Origin: Ariolimax columbianus
Taxonomy: Eukaryota > Mollusca > Gastropoda > Stylommatophora > Arionidae
Direction: 5' to 3'
Length of the DNA: 64,000 nt
Assembly (NCBI GenBank): GCA_036924085.1
Contig: JAVGWX010000003.1
Location: 115,726,764 to 115,790,763, forward strand
Shown piece after piece: positions 1 to 10,427 of this stretch. The stretch's first letter is position 1, and each line of letters opens with the position of its first letter. The notes below the pieces were generated by a model. It was not told the DNA's origin. It did no database searches and saw only the letters and a program-made list of their open reading frames with translations. The translations under genes and the position numbers were made by a program.

Positions 1-1
1 C

Positions 2-871
2 TGCCAGTCTGAAAAAGAAAGAAGAGATACTACCCTGAGTTTCATTACGGAAAACTACCCAAGCATGGACTGGACCCATGCATACACCGACGGTTCCGTA
101 ACAAATACAACACAGAACGGAGGGGCAGGAGCATTCCTGAGCCTACCAAATGGCAGAAAAATAACACTGGATAATACTGGAAAATACACAAGAAATTTCA
201 GAGCGGAGGCAGAGGCACTGAGGGCGGCAGTGGAAGAAATGGTGACAGGTAAAAGGAAAGAAAGCCATATAGTCCTGCTTACAGATGCCTTGGCCGTAGT
301 CACAGCAATGAAAAGCCAGAAAAATACTAAACTTAACAATTTAAGAGCAGTAATCTGTCAACTATGCCAGCAGGCCACACCAAAAAGAGTAGTGGTGCAG
401 TGGGTTCCATTTCACTGCAACATCCAAGGCAACGAGGAGGCAGACAGACTGGCAAAAGAAGGTGCAAAACTACCACAACCAGATACTAGTATGACATACG
501 AAGAGTCAAAACGGCTTATTAGAACTAGATACATGACCAAATGGGAAACCGAACATACTGGTTACACCAAAAACGATGCCTATTACCAGTTGAACAGAAA
601 AGAGCAGGACGTGGTCTTCAGACTTCGCACTGGCCACAATAGACTCAGGTACCACCTATTCAACAAATTGAAGATAGGTGGCACCGACGAATGCCCGTGT
701 GGTACCGGGAAAATGACCGCTGAGTATTTGCTGCAAAACTGCCCGACAAACGAGGATCAGAGAGAGCAGATGTGGCCGTCACCAGTGGCAACACTAAACA
801 AGCTCTATGGCAGTGTCGACAGCCTCAGGATGACGGCTGCCTTTTTCGAAAAAATAATGGTTACTGTCTGA
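2..871 (+). CDS. LINE family A copy 1: ORF2 C-terminus (RNase H + zinc motif), partial
   Basis: The frame is open from the window edge, so the start is off-window; the first internal Met is at 65. It encodes the C-terminal part of an I/Nimb-type LINE polyprotein. The RNase H domain shows YTDGS (first catalytic Asp), RAEAEAL (Glu), LLTDAL (second Asp) and GNEEADRLAKEGA (last Asp). A C-x-C-x8-H-x4-C-like motif (CPCGTGKM...LLQNCP) follows, although the His position reads Tyr here (AEYLLQNC). It aligns codon for codon with the 2420-6052 copy apart from one deleted codon after KITL. The stop is followed by gcgtac and a (GAA)n tail at about 880-893. It is a 3' fragment of a retrotransposon, not a host gene. 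Only the reading frame shows this; activity is unknown. Confidence 0.88.
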   Translation, partial: CQSEKERRDTTLSFITENYPSMDWTHAYTDGSVTNTTQNGGAGAFLSLPNGRKITLDNTGKYTRNFRAEAEALRAAVEEMVTGKRKESHIVLLTDALAVVTAMKSQKNTKLNNLRAVICQLCQQATPKRVVVQWVPFHCNIQGNEEADRLAKEGAKLPQPDTSMTYEESKRLIRTRYMTKWETEHTGYTKNDAYYQLNRKEQDVVFRLRTGHNRLRYHLFNKLKIGGTDECPCGTGKMTAEYLLQNCPTNEDQREQMWPSPVATLNKLYGSVDSLRMTAAFFEKIMVTV

Positions 872-939
872 ATGCGTACGAAGAAGAAGAAGATATGAGT
901 GTTGTCTTTGCTTATAATATAGCACGATTGATCAGATCC

Positions 940-1254
940 GTGTGTATATCGTCTTCATGTGTTGAATATGGTGTGTCTTGTTGCACGTGTATGTCGTCAT
1001 CATTTGTAGAATATGGTGTGTCCTGTTGCACGTGTATATCGTCTTCATGTGTTGAATATGGTATGTCTTGTTGCACGTGTATGTGGTCTTCATGTGTAGA
1101 ATATGGCGTGTCCTGTTGCACGTGTATGTCGTCTTCATGTGTTGAATATGGCGTGTCTTGTTGCACGTGTACATCGTCTTCATGTGTAGAATATGGCGTG
1201 TCTTGTTGCACGTGTATGTCGTCTTCATGTGTAGAATATGGCGTGTTCTGTTGC
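940..1254. repeat. 45-bp minisatellite, about 7 copies
   Basis: Unit of 45 bp running from gtgtatgtcgtcttcatgtg to the next gtcttgttgcac, with about seven diverged copies starting some 45 bp after the LINE tail. Because 45 is divisible by three, frames stay open on both strands (a Cys-rich SSSCVEYGVSCCTCM repeat on plus, HEDDIHVQQDTPYST on minus). I read these as repeat translations, not genes. Variation among units is mostly transitions. Confidence 0.9.
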
Positions 1255-1259
1255 ATTTT

Positions 1260-1999
1260 GTCTGGCTTTTTTAAGATACAGGAGACATAGATTAAATGTT
1301 CTAATTTATGTCACCAGTTGCGCTGATATACCACTGTTGTATATAGGTCACAAATTTCTCGTCCTTATCTACATTGACACCCTCGCCAACAGACAGTTGT
1401 TGTTCTTTTTGGGTAATGACCTCCAACATTTGGTTTTCATTAGGTAGCTGTATGAATCGTATTTGTAAGTTTTATTCCATGATGTGGTTAGTAGTATTAG
1501 AAGTATTATTGTTTTTTCCAATCAATGTCTAACTTAATCCCAATAAAGAGGATCTATTGTTGCCTTTTGATCAAACCTCTTAAATACAAAGACACTAAGT
1601 TCCCTAACATTACGGCAAAGTGAATAACAGAACACTGCATCAGATTAATCACTTCCAGATAATGTTCTAAATCAAATTCCTAGATAAATGACATAGAAAA
1701 GATCCATTTCCAAAATAAAATATATAAGATAAATTATACGTAATCTATATCATTTTATGGAATTTGCCGCAGTCTAAAAATGTTGTTCTTTATATAATCT
1801 GTAGAACACAATCAAATCACAATATAGAAACAAAAGCTTTGATATCAATGGACATCACAATTTGGTTCACATTCTCTTTATAACATGCTTCTTCTACGTA
1901 CGATATTATGTTAGAAAATAGCTTCCAAAAATACAATTTGTATGCATCCACTTTGATAATATGTTCAATTCGAACAGAAGAATAACTTTCAAGATATCA
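1260..1999. other. AT-rich sequence, no gene seen
   Basis: Between the minisatellite and the antisense LINE remnant. It holds only short open frames with no recognisable motif, and no clear repeat was seen. Confidence 0.6.
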
Positions 2000-2417
2000 G
2001 AATACTTAGCTGTTCCTGCACTTGTGCCGGTGTGCGCAGTGGAGAGCTAACGTCGTCTTTCTTGGGACAGGTGTGTTGCCTGGGTCAATGTATTATCGTG
2101 TCGCTGAAGGATTACTCTTATGTCATCTATCCATCTTCAGTCCGTTCTCCCCTGTTCCACGTAGTTTGATATTCTTGTGTTAAAAGTGTGCAGTGGGAAC
2201 CATATCAGGTCGTATTCGCGCCAGATTACGGAACCATCGTATTTTCTGACTAGAAATGTTTTCAGCTCAAGGGATAGTTCTCACTATAATTCTAATGTCC
2301 TTGTTTCTATATTTCCTAGTGATACTGAGGACATCTCATTTCACGGGTCCGCTATTTTCTTTGATAACGACATTCCGACACTGGTAGTACAGAGGTGACA
2401 TAAATATCATATTTATC
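2000..2417 (-). pseudogene. Antisense LINE remnant, C-terminal part (left half of element split by copy 2)
   Basis: The minus strand carries the basic tail typical of LINE polyproteins: KIRWFRNLARIRPDMVP at about 2186-2248, then HKNIKLRGTGENGL at about 2130-2170, a degraded form of the GHxxRMxxxR / RGRGRPRxxW region. Stops and frame changes are frequent. Orientation and order fit the N-terminal half at 6090-7420 (-), with family A copy 2 inserted between them. The family was not determined. The calling rests on a degraded motif plus positional agreement. Confidence 0.45.
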
Positions 2418-2429
2418 AGATGTTGTTTA
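2418..2429. repeat. Target-site duplication, left, of LINE copy 2
   Basis: AGATGTTGTTTA, repeated exactly at 6078-6089 after the (GAA)n tail. The first AG may belong to the tail, so the certain part is ATGTTGTTTA (10 bp). Confidence 0.85.
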
Positions 2430-5400
2430 CCCTAACACATCACCTGCATGAAGGTAAGATTGACGTGGCATGTATCCAGGAAACGCACCTCAACAAAAAC
2501 CATAAATTCTCAATCAGAGGATACCAGACTTTCCGTCTAGATAGAGAAGGCCACAAAGGAGGGGTCCTGATACTGACCAGAAACAGCATACCGAGTAGCG
2601 CGGTACCTGTCAATCACACCGGACAAGCAGAAATTGTAGGAGTTGACATAATGGCTCAAGAGACGAAGCTCCGCATTTTCAATCTGTACGGACCACCAAA
2701 CAGAGACCTATCGCTCTCGAGTATGGAGGTCAGAGACTCCAACTGCATAGTGGTTGGAGATTTCAACAGCCACTCGGAGAGATGGGGATACTCTGACACA
2801 GACAGCAGAGGTGACGAAGTGGAAGATTGGGAGATAGATGCAAATCTCTCCCTAATCAATAGGCCGGAGGATAGCCCTAGCTTCTATTCAAGAACATGGC
2901 ATACCACCTCGACTCCAGATTTGGCCTTCTCCACACAGGACATACACTATAAAATAGACCGCCAGGTGCTAAACCAACTGGCAGGTAGCGACCACAGGCC
3001 GATCAGGCTAACCATTGACATGGAAGTAGGCCCACAGGAAACAAAACCGCTCCCACGTTGGAATTACAAACGAGCCGACTGGGACAGATTTGCAATCCTG
3101 ACAGATGGGCTGTGTGAAACCATCAACACACGAAACACCAAAATGAAGCCCATGGTAGAGAGCCTAAGCAAGGCAATAATGCAAGCCGCCACTGAAACCA
3201 TCCCAAGAGGAGCTAGGAAAAACTATAAGCCCTACTGGAATGATGAGTTACAGAAAGTGGAAGATGCAGTAACAAATGCTAGGAACATGGCAGAACGAGA
3301 AAAATCCGTGGAGGCAAACATCGCCCTCAAAGCCGCCGCGGCGAAGTACAAACACACTCTCAAGCAAACAGCAAGAGAAAGTTGGAAAAATAAAACGGAA
3401 AGTTTAAACCTGGACAAAGAAGGGAACAAGCTATGGAAGCTAGTCAGAGCCATGAACGACGAAACCCCGTCAAATAAACAAATTACTATCAAGCAAGGCG
3501 AGAACTTGATCACAGGTAAGAAAGCCGCAAACGCCTTTGTCGATCACTATGCCAGAGCAAACCACATCGAGGTCCCTGCAGATAAGCATACAGACATTAG
3601 CGAAGAGCTAAAGGGGCACGAAAACATAAATACGGCTCCTGAAGAGCACATGATGGCCAAACTAACAATGCGCGAAATGGAAGAGGCTATGAGAACACTA
3701 AAGAGAAGGAAATCTCCCGGAAAAGACGGGATAACAAACGAAATGCTGATGGGGCTGGGCCAAACAGCGAAGGAAAAACTACTATCAGTCCTGAACCAAA
3801 GCTGGAAAAGGGGTATTGTACCCCAGGCATGGAAAGATGCAATACTGGTACCAGTACCAAAAACAGGAAAGGACAAAACAGATCCGAATGGATACAGGCC
3901 CATAAGCCTACTGAGCTGTGTCGGCAAGCTGATGGAACGGATGATAAACACCAGACTGATGTGGCATCTGGAAGAAAAACGAATACTAATTCCACAGCAA
4001 GCCGGCTTTAGACAGCACAGATCCACTGAGGACCAGGTCATCCTCATAGCCCAGGAGATAGAAGATGCCTACCAGGCACAGAAACACACAGTAGCTGTTT
4101 GGGTGGATCTGGAAAAGGCATTTGACAAAGTCTGGAAGGATGGACTTAGAGTCAAGCTAAGAAGAAGGGATGTTTGTGGGAAGATGTACAAGTGGATCAA
4201 CCACTACCTCAAACAAAGAACGGCCAGAGTCCAAGTACAAGGGCAGATGAGCAAAAAGGTGACACTCGAGCAGGGAGTACCCCAAGGGGGAGTACTGTCA
4301 CCCACACTCTTCCTGGTATATATAAACGATATTACAGAGAATATACCAAGAAGAGTCCATAGCTCAATGTTTGCAGACGATCTGGCTATGTGGACCTCTG
4401 AAAAGAATCTCACCATAGCAAGAAATCGGATGCAAACGGCCCTAACATCGCTGGAAGAGTGGGCGAACTCATGGCTGGTCAAAATAAACGAGGAGAAAAC
4501 CACGTGCACAATATTCTCGCTCTCATTAAAACCCCAAAGTACCAAATTAAGCCTAAATGGCAAAATCCTGCAGCCAAACGACAACCCAACCTATCTGGGA
4601 GTCACATTTGATCGGCGCATGACATGGAAAAGTCAGATTGAGAGAAACCGAATGAAAGCCAGAGAAAGAATGGCGATCATGAGGAAACTTGCTGGCACAA
4701 GCTGGGGAGCAGACGAAGGCATACTAAAGAAACTGTACACTGGAAGAGTGAGACCAGTTCTCGAGTATGGCATCGCGGCATGGACAACAGCAGCGAAGGC
4801 GAACTTCGATAAAGTTAACAAACTTCAAAACCAAGCCATGAGAATCATAACTGGTGGCATGAAGTCAACGCCAATTGTAGAACTTGAAAAGATTACAAAA
4901 CTGCAATCCATGACCGACAGAAGAGACTGCAGAGCCCAGCTGCAGTCAGAGAAACTCCGAAGACTGACGGACCATCCAATGTACCAGAGGCTAAACAATT
5001 TGGGAACTGGGAAACTAAAGCGAAGAAACTTTGCAGAAATAGCCAAAGCAAAGATGCACGAAGATCCCATAAACGCACTAACAACACCAAAACCCATCAC
5101 TACTGTACGAAAACCTACTTGGAGGCAGGATATATTTCCAGAGGTGGTAGAAAATATACCAGGTATTGCAAACAAAAACTGCCAGACCGAAAAAGAAAGG
5201 AGAGACACTACCCTAAGCTTCATAACGAAAAGCTACCCAAGCATGGACTGGACCCATGCATACACCGACGGTTCTGTAACAAACACTACACAGAACGGAG
5301 GGGCAGGAGCATTCCTGAACCTACCAAATGGCAGAAAAATAACACTGTCATTCGCTACTGGTAAGTACACGAGCAATTTCAGAGCAGAGGCAGAGGCACT

Positions 5401-6052
5401 GAGGGCGGCAGTGGAAGAAATGGTAACACACAGTGAAAATGAGAGCCATATAGTCCTGCTGAAAGATGCTCTCGAAGTAGTCACAGCGCTAAAAAGCCAG
5501 AAAAATACTGAGCTTAATGACTTAAGAGCAGCACTCTGCAAACTGTGCCAACAGTCCGCACCAAAAAGGGTAGTGGTACAGTGGGTTCCGTCACACTGCA
5601 ACATCCAAGGCAACGAGGAGGCAGACAGACTGGCAAAAGAAGGTGCAAGGCTACCACAAATAGATACCAGTATGACGTACGAAGAGTCAAAACGGCTTAT
5701 CAAAGCCAAGTACATGTCCAAATGGGAAACCGAACATACTGGTTACACCAAAAACGATGCCTATTACCAGTTGAACCGAAGAGAGCAGGTCGTTGTCTTC
5801 AGACTTCGCACTGGCCACAACAGACTGAGGTACCACCTCTTCAACAAATTGAAGATAGGGTGTACCGACGAATGCCCGTGCGGTACTGGTAAAATGACCA
5901 CTGAACATCTGCTGCAGAACTGCCCGACATACGAGGATCAGAGAGAGCAGATGTGGCTATTGCCAGTGGAACTGCAAGACAAGCTCTATGGTAGTGGCGA
6001 GAGTCTCAGGATGACCGCCGCTTTTTTCGAGAAAATAATGGTTACTGTCTGA
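2420..6052 (+). CDS. LINE polyprotein: APE endonuclease - reverse transcriptase - RNase H - zinc motif
   Basis: A 1,210-codon frame without stops. Endonuclease, residues 1-200: QETHL (Glu21), VVGDFN (Asp114, Asn116) and SDHRP (Asp191, His192); the N-terminal Asn motif is lost. Reverse transcriptase, about 430-720: KSPGKDGI, NGYRPISLL, VDLEKAFDKV (Asp563), GVPQGGVLSP and FADD (651-654). RNase H, about 942-1070: YTDGS (Asp950), RAEAEAL (Glu990 or 992), LKDAL (Asp1016) and GNEEAD. A CPC...H...C zinc motif follows RNase H. In this clade the endonuclease nicks the target and RT copies the RNA from the 3' tail. The ATG and first three or four codons belong to the target-site duplication, so this start was acquired from flanking DNA. 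A complete element would have a longer N-terminus and an ORF1. Whether it is expressed cannot be seen. Confidence 0.9.
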   Translation: MLFTLTHHLHEGKIDVACIQETHLNKNHKFSIRGYQTFRLDREGHKGGVLILTRNSIPSSAVPVNHTGQAEIVGVDIMAQETKLRIFNLYGPPNRDLSLSSMEVRDSNCIVVGDFNSHSERWGYSDTDSRGDEVEDWEIDANLSLINRPEDSPSFYSRTWHTTSTPDLAFSTQDIHYKIDRQVLNQLAGSDHRPIRLTIDMEVGPQETKPLPRWNYKRADWDRFAILTDGLCETINTRNTKMKPMVESLSKAIMQAATETIPRGARKNYKPYWNDELQKVEDAVTNARNMAEREKSVEANIALKAAAAKYKHTLKQTARESWKNKTESLNLDKEGNKLWKLVRAMNDETPSNKQITIKQGENLITGKKAANAFVDHYARANHIEVPADKHTDISEELKGHENINTAPEEHMMAKLTMREMEEAMRTLKRRKSPGKDGITNEMLMGLGQTAKEKLLSVLNQSWKRGIVPQAWKDAILVPVPKTGKDKTDPNGYRPISLLSCVGKLMERMINTRLMWHLEEKRILIPQQAGFRQHRSTEDQVILIAQEIEDAYQAQKHTVAVWVDLEKAFDKVWKDGLRVKLRRRDVCGKMYKWINHYLKQRTARVQVQGQMSKKVTLEQGVPQGGVLSPTLFLVYINDITENIPRRVHSSMFADDLAMWTSEKNLTIARNRMQTALTSLEEWANSWLVKINEEKTTCTIFSLSLKPQSTKLSLNGKILQPNDNPTYLGVTFDRRMTWKSQIERNRMKARERMAIMRKLAGTSWGADEGILKKLYTGRVRPVLEYGIAAWTTAAKANFDKVNKLQNQAMRIITGGMKSTPIVELEKITKLQSMTDRRDCRAQLQSEKLRRLTDHPMYQRLNNLGTGKLKRRNFAEIAKAKMHEDPINALTTPKPITTVRKPTWRQDIFPEVVENIPGIANKNCQTEKERRDTTLSFITKSYPSMDWTHAYTDGSVTNTTQNGGAGAFLNLPNGRKITLSFATGKYTSNFRAEAEALRAAVEEMVTHSENESHIVLLKDALEVVTALKSQKNTELNDLRAALCKLCQQSAPKRVVVQWVPSHCNIQGNEEADRLAKEGARLPQIDTSMTYEESKRLIKAKYMSKWETEHTGYTKNDAYYQLNRREQVVVFRLRTGHNRLRYHLFNKLKIGCTDECPCGTGKMTTEHLLQNCPTYEDQREQMWLLPVELQDKLYGSGESLRMTAAFFEKIMVTV

Positions 6053-6079
6053 CTGTGTACGCAGAAGAAGAAGAAGAAG
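2430..6079 (+). mobile_element. LINE family A copy 2, 5'-truncated, open ORF2, with TSDs
   Basis: A 3.65-kb I/Nimb-type non-LTR retrotransposon. The 5' junction lies inside the endonuclease, so ORF1 and the first strand of the endonuclease are missing. The 3' end is a short UTR (gtgtacgca) and a (GAA)n tail at about 6062-6079. A 10-12-bp duplication (2418-2429 and 6078-6089) marks both ends. The flanks join to form an older antisense LINE. Lack of stops and the perfect TSD suggest a young insertion. I/Nimb assignment rests on APE-RT-RNase H order and the simple-repeat tail. Confidence 0.88.
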
Positions 6080-6089
6080 ATGTTGTTTA
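6078..6089. repeat. Target-site duplication, right, of LINE copy 2
   Basis: AGATGTTGTTTA, an exact match to 2418-2429, directly after the GAA tail. Confidence 0.85.
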
Positions 6090-7420
6090 GTTGTCAAGCT
6101 GGTGCTCGAGTGTATAGGTTGTGGGGACAATTGAAAAGTGGCTGTATAAAGTTTCTGGCATCGTGTTTTGATTTTTCTATCAAACCTTCCATATTTTGAA
6201 AAAAATACTTGCCTGATCTTTCAACTCTCGTGGCCAGCTAAGTTCGACATTGTTTGCACGTATAGTTAGTGGACGTAGTGTTCTGCTGACCATCCTAGGT
6301 ACTGTCTTTGACGTTCCAATTTTTATATTTTATCTTACACAGGCTGTGCCAAGAGCGTTCACTCGAGTTTGCAGTCTATCTTCATCTTTGTATTTAAGAA
6401 TTTGGTCGTCTGCAAAAAGAATTTCATGTACTGAGTTGAGATCCATTTCTGGTGTTGCAACTTGTCTGGCTTGAGTTGTTATTTTTTTCAAAGTAAATGG
6501 AGAACATCAGCCGCGAGAACTCACATCCCTGGTGTACTCGTGTGGTTATTTAAAGAAAAAAAACTACATATGTGATTCAACCAAGCATTGTTATTACATT
6601 TGTATTCATACAGCGCAGCCTTTTCCCACTATACACGTTTGTCCTTGTATTCCGCAGTTCCCTAACATCGCACCAAATATAACCCTATTTACACTTTGAT
6701 TAGCTTTATTTTGTTCAACAAATGAAATGTGATATTTAAATGCTTGTCGATGAAGAATAAGAAGAAGAAGAAATGCTTGTCGTAGTATATTATTTTTCTT
6801 TTAAATGTCATAAGTTGAATAAAGCATCAGTGCTGTCCATACCATGATGTGATCCGAATTAAGTTTTGCTCATTTGATTTCCGATAATTAGTATACTTTT
6901 ATATTTAATTATTTTTGCATAGATGTTTCCAAGATAACTTAGTAGCGATATGCCTCTGTTTATATCATTCATTGCATTTCTTGTTCCATATTGACACAAT
7001 TGTTCCTAGTTGCTTATGGACAGATTCTCTTATTTAGTATAACGACTTTGCAAATATTCTCTCTTGCCACTTCAGAACAATCTTACCACTGACAGAATAG
7101 CTTCAGTTATTATGCCGTCTATATATGGCCAGCCACTTATTTCTAGAGAAGTTCATTACAGTTATTTCTATTTTTGTAATCAATTAAACATGTTCCAGAC
7201 GAAGTGTGTTTCTTTGAATAAACACTATTTGTCCCAGGATGCCTGTTTGGTTGAACAGTTCTTGGAAGTTCTCTTTCCATCCTTGTTTTCTGACATGCAC
7301 GTCACAAACTGGGGATCTATTTTTGCAGTTAATGACCGAAGTTGGATTGAAGTTCTCGTCTCTTGGTTTGAGGTTTGATGGTTTTTATATTTTTAGAAAA
7401 ATATCACGGGTGATTTTGGC
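6090..7420 (-). pseudogene. Antisense LINE remnant, RT part (right half of element split by copy 2)
   Basis: Reading the minus strand from high to low coordinates: GWKENFQELFN (linker before RT, about 7240-7290), DINRGISLLSYLGNIYAK (about 6915-6968, the NYRGISLL block), then HEILFADDQILKYKDED with the FADD box at 6405-6416. Stops and frameshifts separate the blocks. The order matches a LINE reverse transcriptase, and its expected C-terminal part is found on the far side of copy 2 (2000-2417). The clade is uncertain; the FADDQ wording is common in L1/RTE-like animal LINEs. It is an old, inactive copy. Confidence 0.6.
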
Positions 7421-7429
7421 AAATGAATG

Positions 7430-8249
7430 TTAGAGATTCACCATATTTCTGCTACACCTCTTCTTAAACGATATTGATTATTTGTTTGGTATTTCATCTT
7501 GCTATTTAGGCAGAAATTTAATCTTGCAGGATATTAGAATGTTCGTAGACAATATTTTAATTTGATGTGTGCCATGTATTCTGTGGACAAACTTGACTCA
7601 CTGACAGCTCATTTAGTTACCTTTATGGACAGTGACTCACACGCATATGTATCAAGTGGTTGATGATTATAAATGCAATTTTAGACTTATCTAAATATAG
7701 CGTGGGAATAATATATCCCATTGCAAATATGTTGAGGCCATAACAGTAAAAGAAGACTTCAAATACGTAAGGCTTTAGAGGACAGAAAGATGTGAATGGA
7801 TAATGTAGACGAAAAGAATGATCAAGGCGACAAACTGTGTGAATGGTAAATGATATTTGAATTTGAAAGAGACTTCTGAATTATATCATATGTTTGTCTT
7901 AGCTATGATCCATGAGCACTGATTTCCTATGATAGATCCTCATTTATTTTCTTAGCCTACTGTGTTATGCCAAGTATTTTTGTCAGAAGATATATTTCTT
8001 TTCTTCCAAGTCGTTGCTCTGTTTGTATTCTAAAATCCATAACCAAAATGATATAATGGTCCCACACAACACCGAGTCACTGTCCCTATCACTTCTTGTG
8101 TTTTGGAAAGTGTGTTACTTTGTTGGTTTGATTTGATGTTATGGAAGGCCACCCCTAATATAACGGTACTTTCATAGTAAATGTTGCCGTCATGGAAGAA
8201 GTGTTAGAGGCTTCAGTGTGCTAGACTTCAGATGTATACCAGTTTCAGA
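7430..8249. other. AT-rich sequence, no gene seen
   Basis: Short open frames only. It could include upstream parts of the antisense LINE (endonuclease), but no motif is convincing. Confidence 0.5.
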
Positions 8250-8365
8250 CCTCGTCCTATCAGTAGACCAGGTACCTATTTACAGCAGTGCCAGGTGGCC
8301 TATGTCGATAACAGTGATTGAACCTGGCATATTTGTTGTGAGACGTGAGCCGTCTACAATTCTGC
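8250..8365. repeat. Possible SINE-like remnant (tRNA-like/short dispersed repeat)
   Basis: Contains gaccaggtacctatttacag followed by attgaacctggcatatttg and gtctacaattctgctattc. This order resembles a short dispersed repeat common in marine invertebrate genomes, with a gattgaacc box-B-like stretch. No TSD was found and the match is from memory, so the call is weak. Confidence 0.25.
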
Positions 8366-8619
8366 TATTCTAACGTTCATGGTTCGAAGCATACTTCCTC
8401 GCTTATGCTGAATAGACATGTGCGTCACGGTACATGGAAATAACTCTTCAAAGTAAGTCGTCATAGTGATAGTAGAGACAGTTTGATTGTGCTGATAGAG
8501 AAACACGGACCAATTAATGTTGTGATTTCTACGCTGAACCCATCCTCACACCCACCCCACCCCACCGTGTGGACGAAGAAGGCCTTATTGGGGAGACTAG
8601 AACGTTGATCAATACACAT

Positions 8620-8925
8620 ACCAAGTATCTACTGCCCTGGTCGTGCTGGGGTTCTGGGCAATGAAGGAGCTGGCTTTTTGGCTCTACAAGCATCCACTAT
8701 AGACACATTATAGATAGACAGGGGTGACATTTTGATGTCAAAGACCGCTTGTTGGATGATTTAATAAATGAATCCGCAATTTACAGAGTGCTAAGCTTTA
8801 AAACTAAACATGGGTCGAGTGGAGTTGGAGCATGTAAGAGGACGAGCAGGCATGTTTTAAATCAACGACCTACAAGAACCATCATTATCTCCACCATTCG
8901 TCTTTGTCTGAGAGAAAGAAATGGG
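8620..8925 (+). pseudogene. LINE family B remnant: end of RNase H and C-terminal tail
   Basis: The plus strand reads CPGRAGVLGNEGAGFLALQA (degraded from PGHAGxxGNExADxLA, the last RNase H block), then KDRLLDDLINESAIYRVL and SGVGACKRTSRH. The same succession of blocks (GNERADILASQKP, LLDDDIEIDALAIHRL, SGLGRKRARRR) occurs at 56050-56250, so the two are copies of one family. A frameshift lies near 8735. A (GA)n run at 8941-8966 follows. Confidence 0.55.
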
Positions 8926-8940
8926 ATAGAGAAAGACAGA

Positions 8941-8966
8941 CAGAGAGAGAGAGAGAGAGAAAGATA
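8941..8966. repeat. (GA)n microsatellite
   Basis: Short run of about 26 bp of near-pure GA dinucleotide directly after the family B remnant. Confidence 0.8.
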
Positions 8967-9119
8967 GCCGACATCTATGTGTTTACCAAGACTACAGGAA
9001 AGTTTTTTCTTAATTAAACATAATTAGACAATTTGTAAACAGCGGCTATGTCTGATTGGGTTTGGGGCTGTCAATCGTAAATCGAAAATGCATCACAATG
9101 AATAAGCTGACAGCAGGCT

Positions 9120-9345
9120 GTTTGCACCAGGGTCAGCAAACACAGCTGACCTAGACACTCTTCGTCTCCACGAGGCGGCCCATGAAACAGACTGCACAAC
9201 TGTAATCTGGCTAAGAGAATTGACATCTCAGTTGGAGACAAACACATTACCCAAACAAAGGAACTAGTCGAACGCGGATGTGTCGAACCGAAAGGCGTAG
9301 ATATCGCAGCCTTCCTGTAACCTACTACATAACGTCACAACGGTT
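9120..9345 (+). repeat. Diverged relative of the SINE at 35178 and 47958
   Basis: Shares blocks with those SINEs in the same order: cttcgtctccacgaggcggc, ctggctaagag, and cggatgtgtcgaaccgaaag followed by gtagatatcgcagcc and acataacg. Identity is patchy, so it is either an older copy or a related family. No tail or TSD was found. Confidence 0.45.
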
Positions 9346-9349
9346 TCTT

Positions 9350-10420
9350 CAACCAAACGCTGAAAACGAGGAACGAAAAGGTCTGACAGTCTCGTTATAG
9401 TACTGAAACTACTACGGAAACGACGACTGTAGAATCACATACATGATTGGCAAAGGGTTCATTCACCATAGACAACTACTGCTGGGAGCTTCTACTCTTA
9501 CTGGAGAGAAAAAGTATCCATGACGAGGGAACTTAATAGTAATACAATAATTAATAATAATTGAAGTACAGTAGAAGAAGGGAGAGAAACACGAATCAAT
9601 AAGAAGTCACATAAATGAAGTGTTGGATGTATTTCTGATCTTGATGTAACGGGAGAAAACAAGTAATTTGTTTCTATTGCCGGGTCTTCTCCCTTTTCTA
9701 GCTCTCTCAACAATTCTGTGACAACAACGATCTGACTAAATATACACGGGACAGGTGATAGGCAACAGGTGTGTGATATTCATGTCCCATTTATTTCTGA
9801 TCATTATCAAACTCCTCTACCGTAGAAAATCAATATGTTTAATGTCATATGAACCAAGCATACAGGCTGATGTGACTTGGCGTACTGTAAACCTGCATTT
9901 TATCCCGCAAATTACATTTCGGGTACTGTAAATTCACGAAACAGCGCTTATATTATATCGGGTAATGCACATATGCTCAATTTTTGAGAACACAAAACCT
10001 AAATGTGTCGAATAGACCAACTCTCGTGGCTAGAAAAATGATAATTGATCATTTCTAAACATTGCATGACCAAATCGCATTTTTCAAGGTGCCTCGCTAT
10101 GTTCTATGTTGGCCCGGCCCTGCTTTGGAAAAGTTGGTTATAACAAAGCTACTACCTTACCAAACAATTCATACATTAACTGACTCGAATACATGAGTAA
10201 TAACAATGTCTGTTATTTGTTTAATATTACCATTTACTGTTTCAAAAGTAACTCAATTCGTTATTATTTTGTGTTATTCAGTTACTGCGCTGTTTGTTTA
10301 TACATTTCAAATGGTTAATTATGAAGATATTTTAGCCGTTACGTGATTTATTTAGCGATTAGTTACCGAAGCTGATACTAGTTGTTTGTGTTTTATTTAA
10401 AGCATAAGCTTTGTTTAATG
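9350..10420. other. AT-rich sequence, no gene seen
   Basis: No coding motif on either strand and no strong repeat. It ends where the 38-bp repeats begin. Confidence 0.6.
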
Positions 10421-10427
10421 TTTAATG

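Noticed and set aside
912..1290. Cys-rich repeat protein (SSCVEYGVSCCTCM) that might be a secreted peptide
   Set aside because: Pure 45-bp minisatellite translation, no signal peptide, and equally open on the other strand.
3232..5721. Several minus-strand frames of 60-166 codons across the LINE copies
   Set aside because: They are shadows of the plus-strand polyprotein; the same shadows recur in each family A copy.
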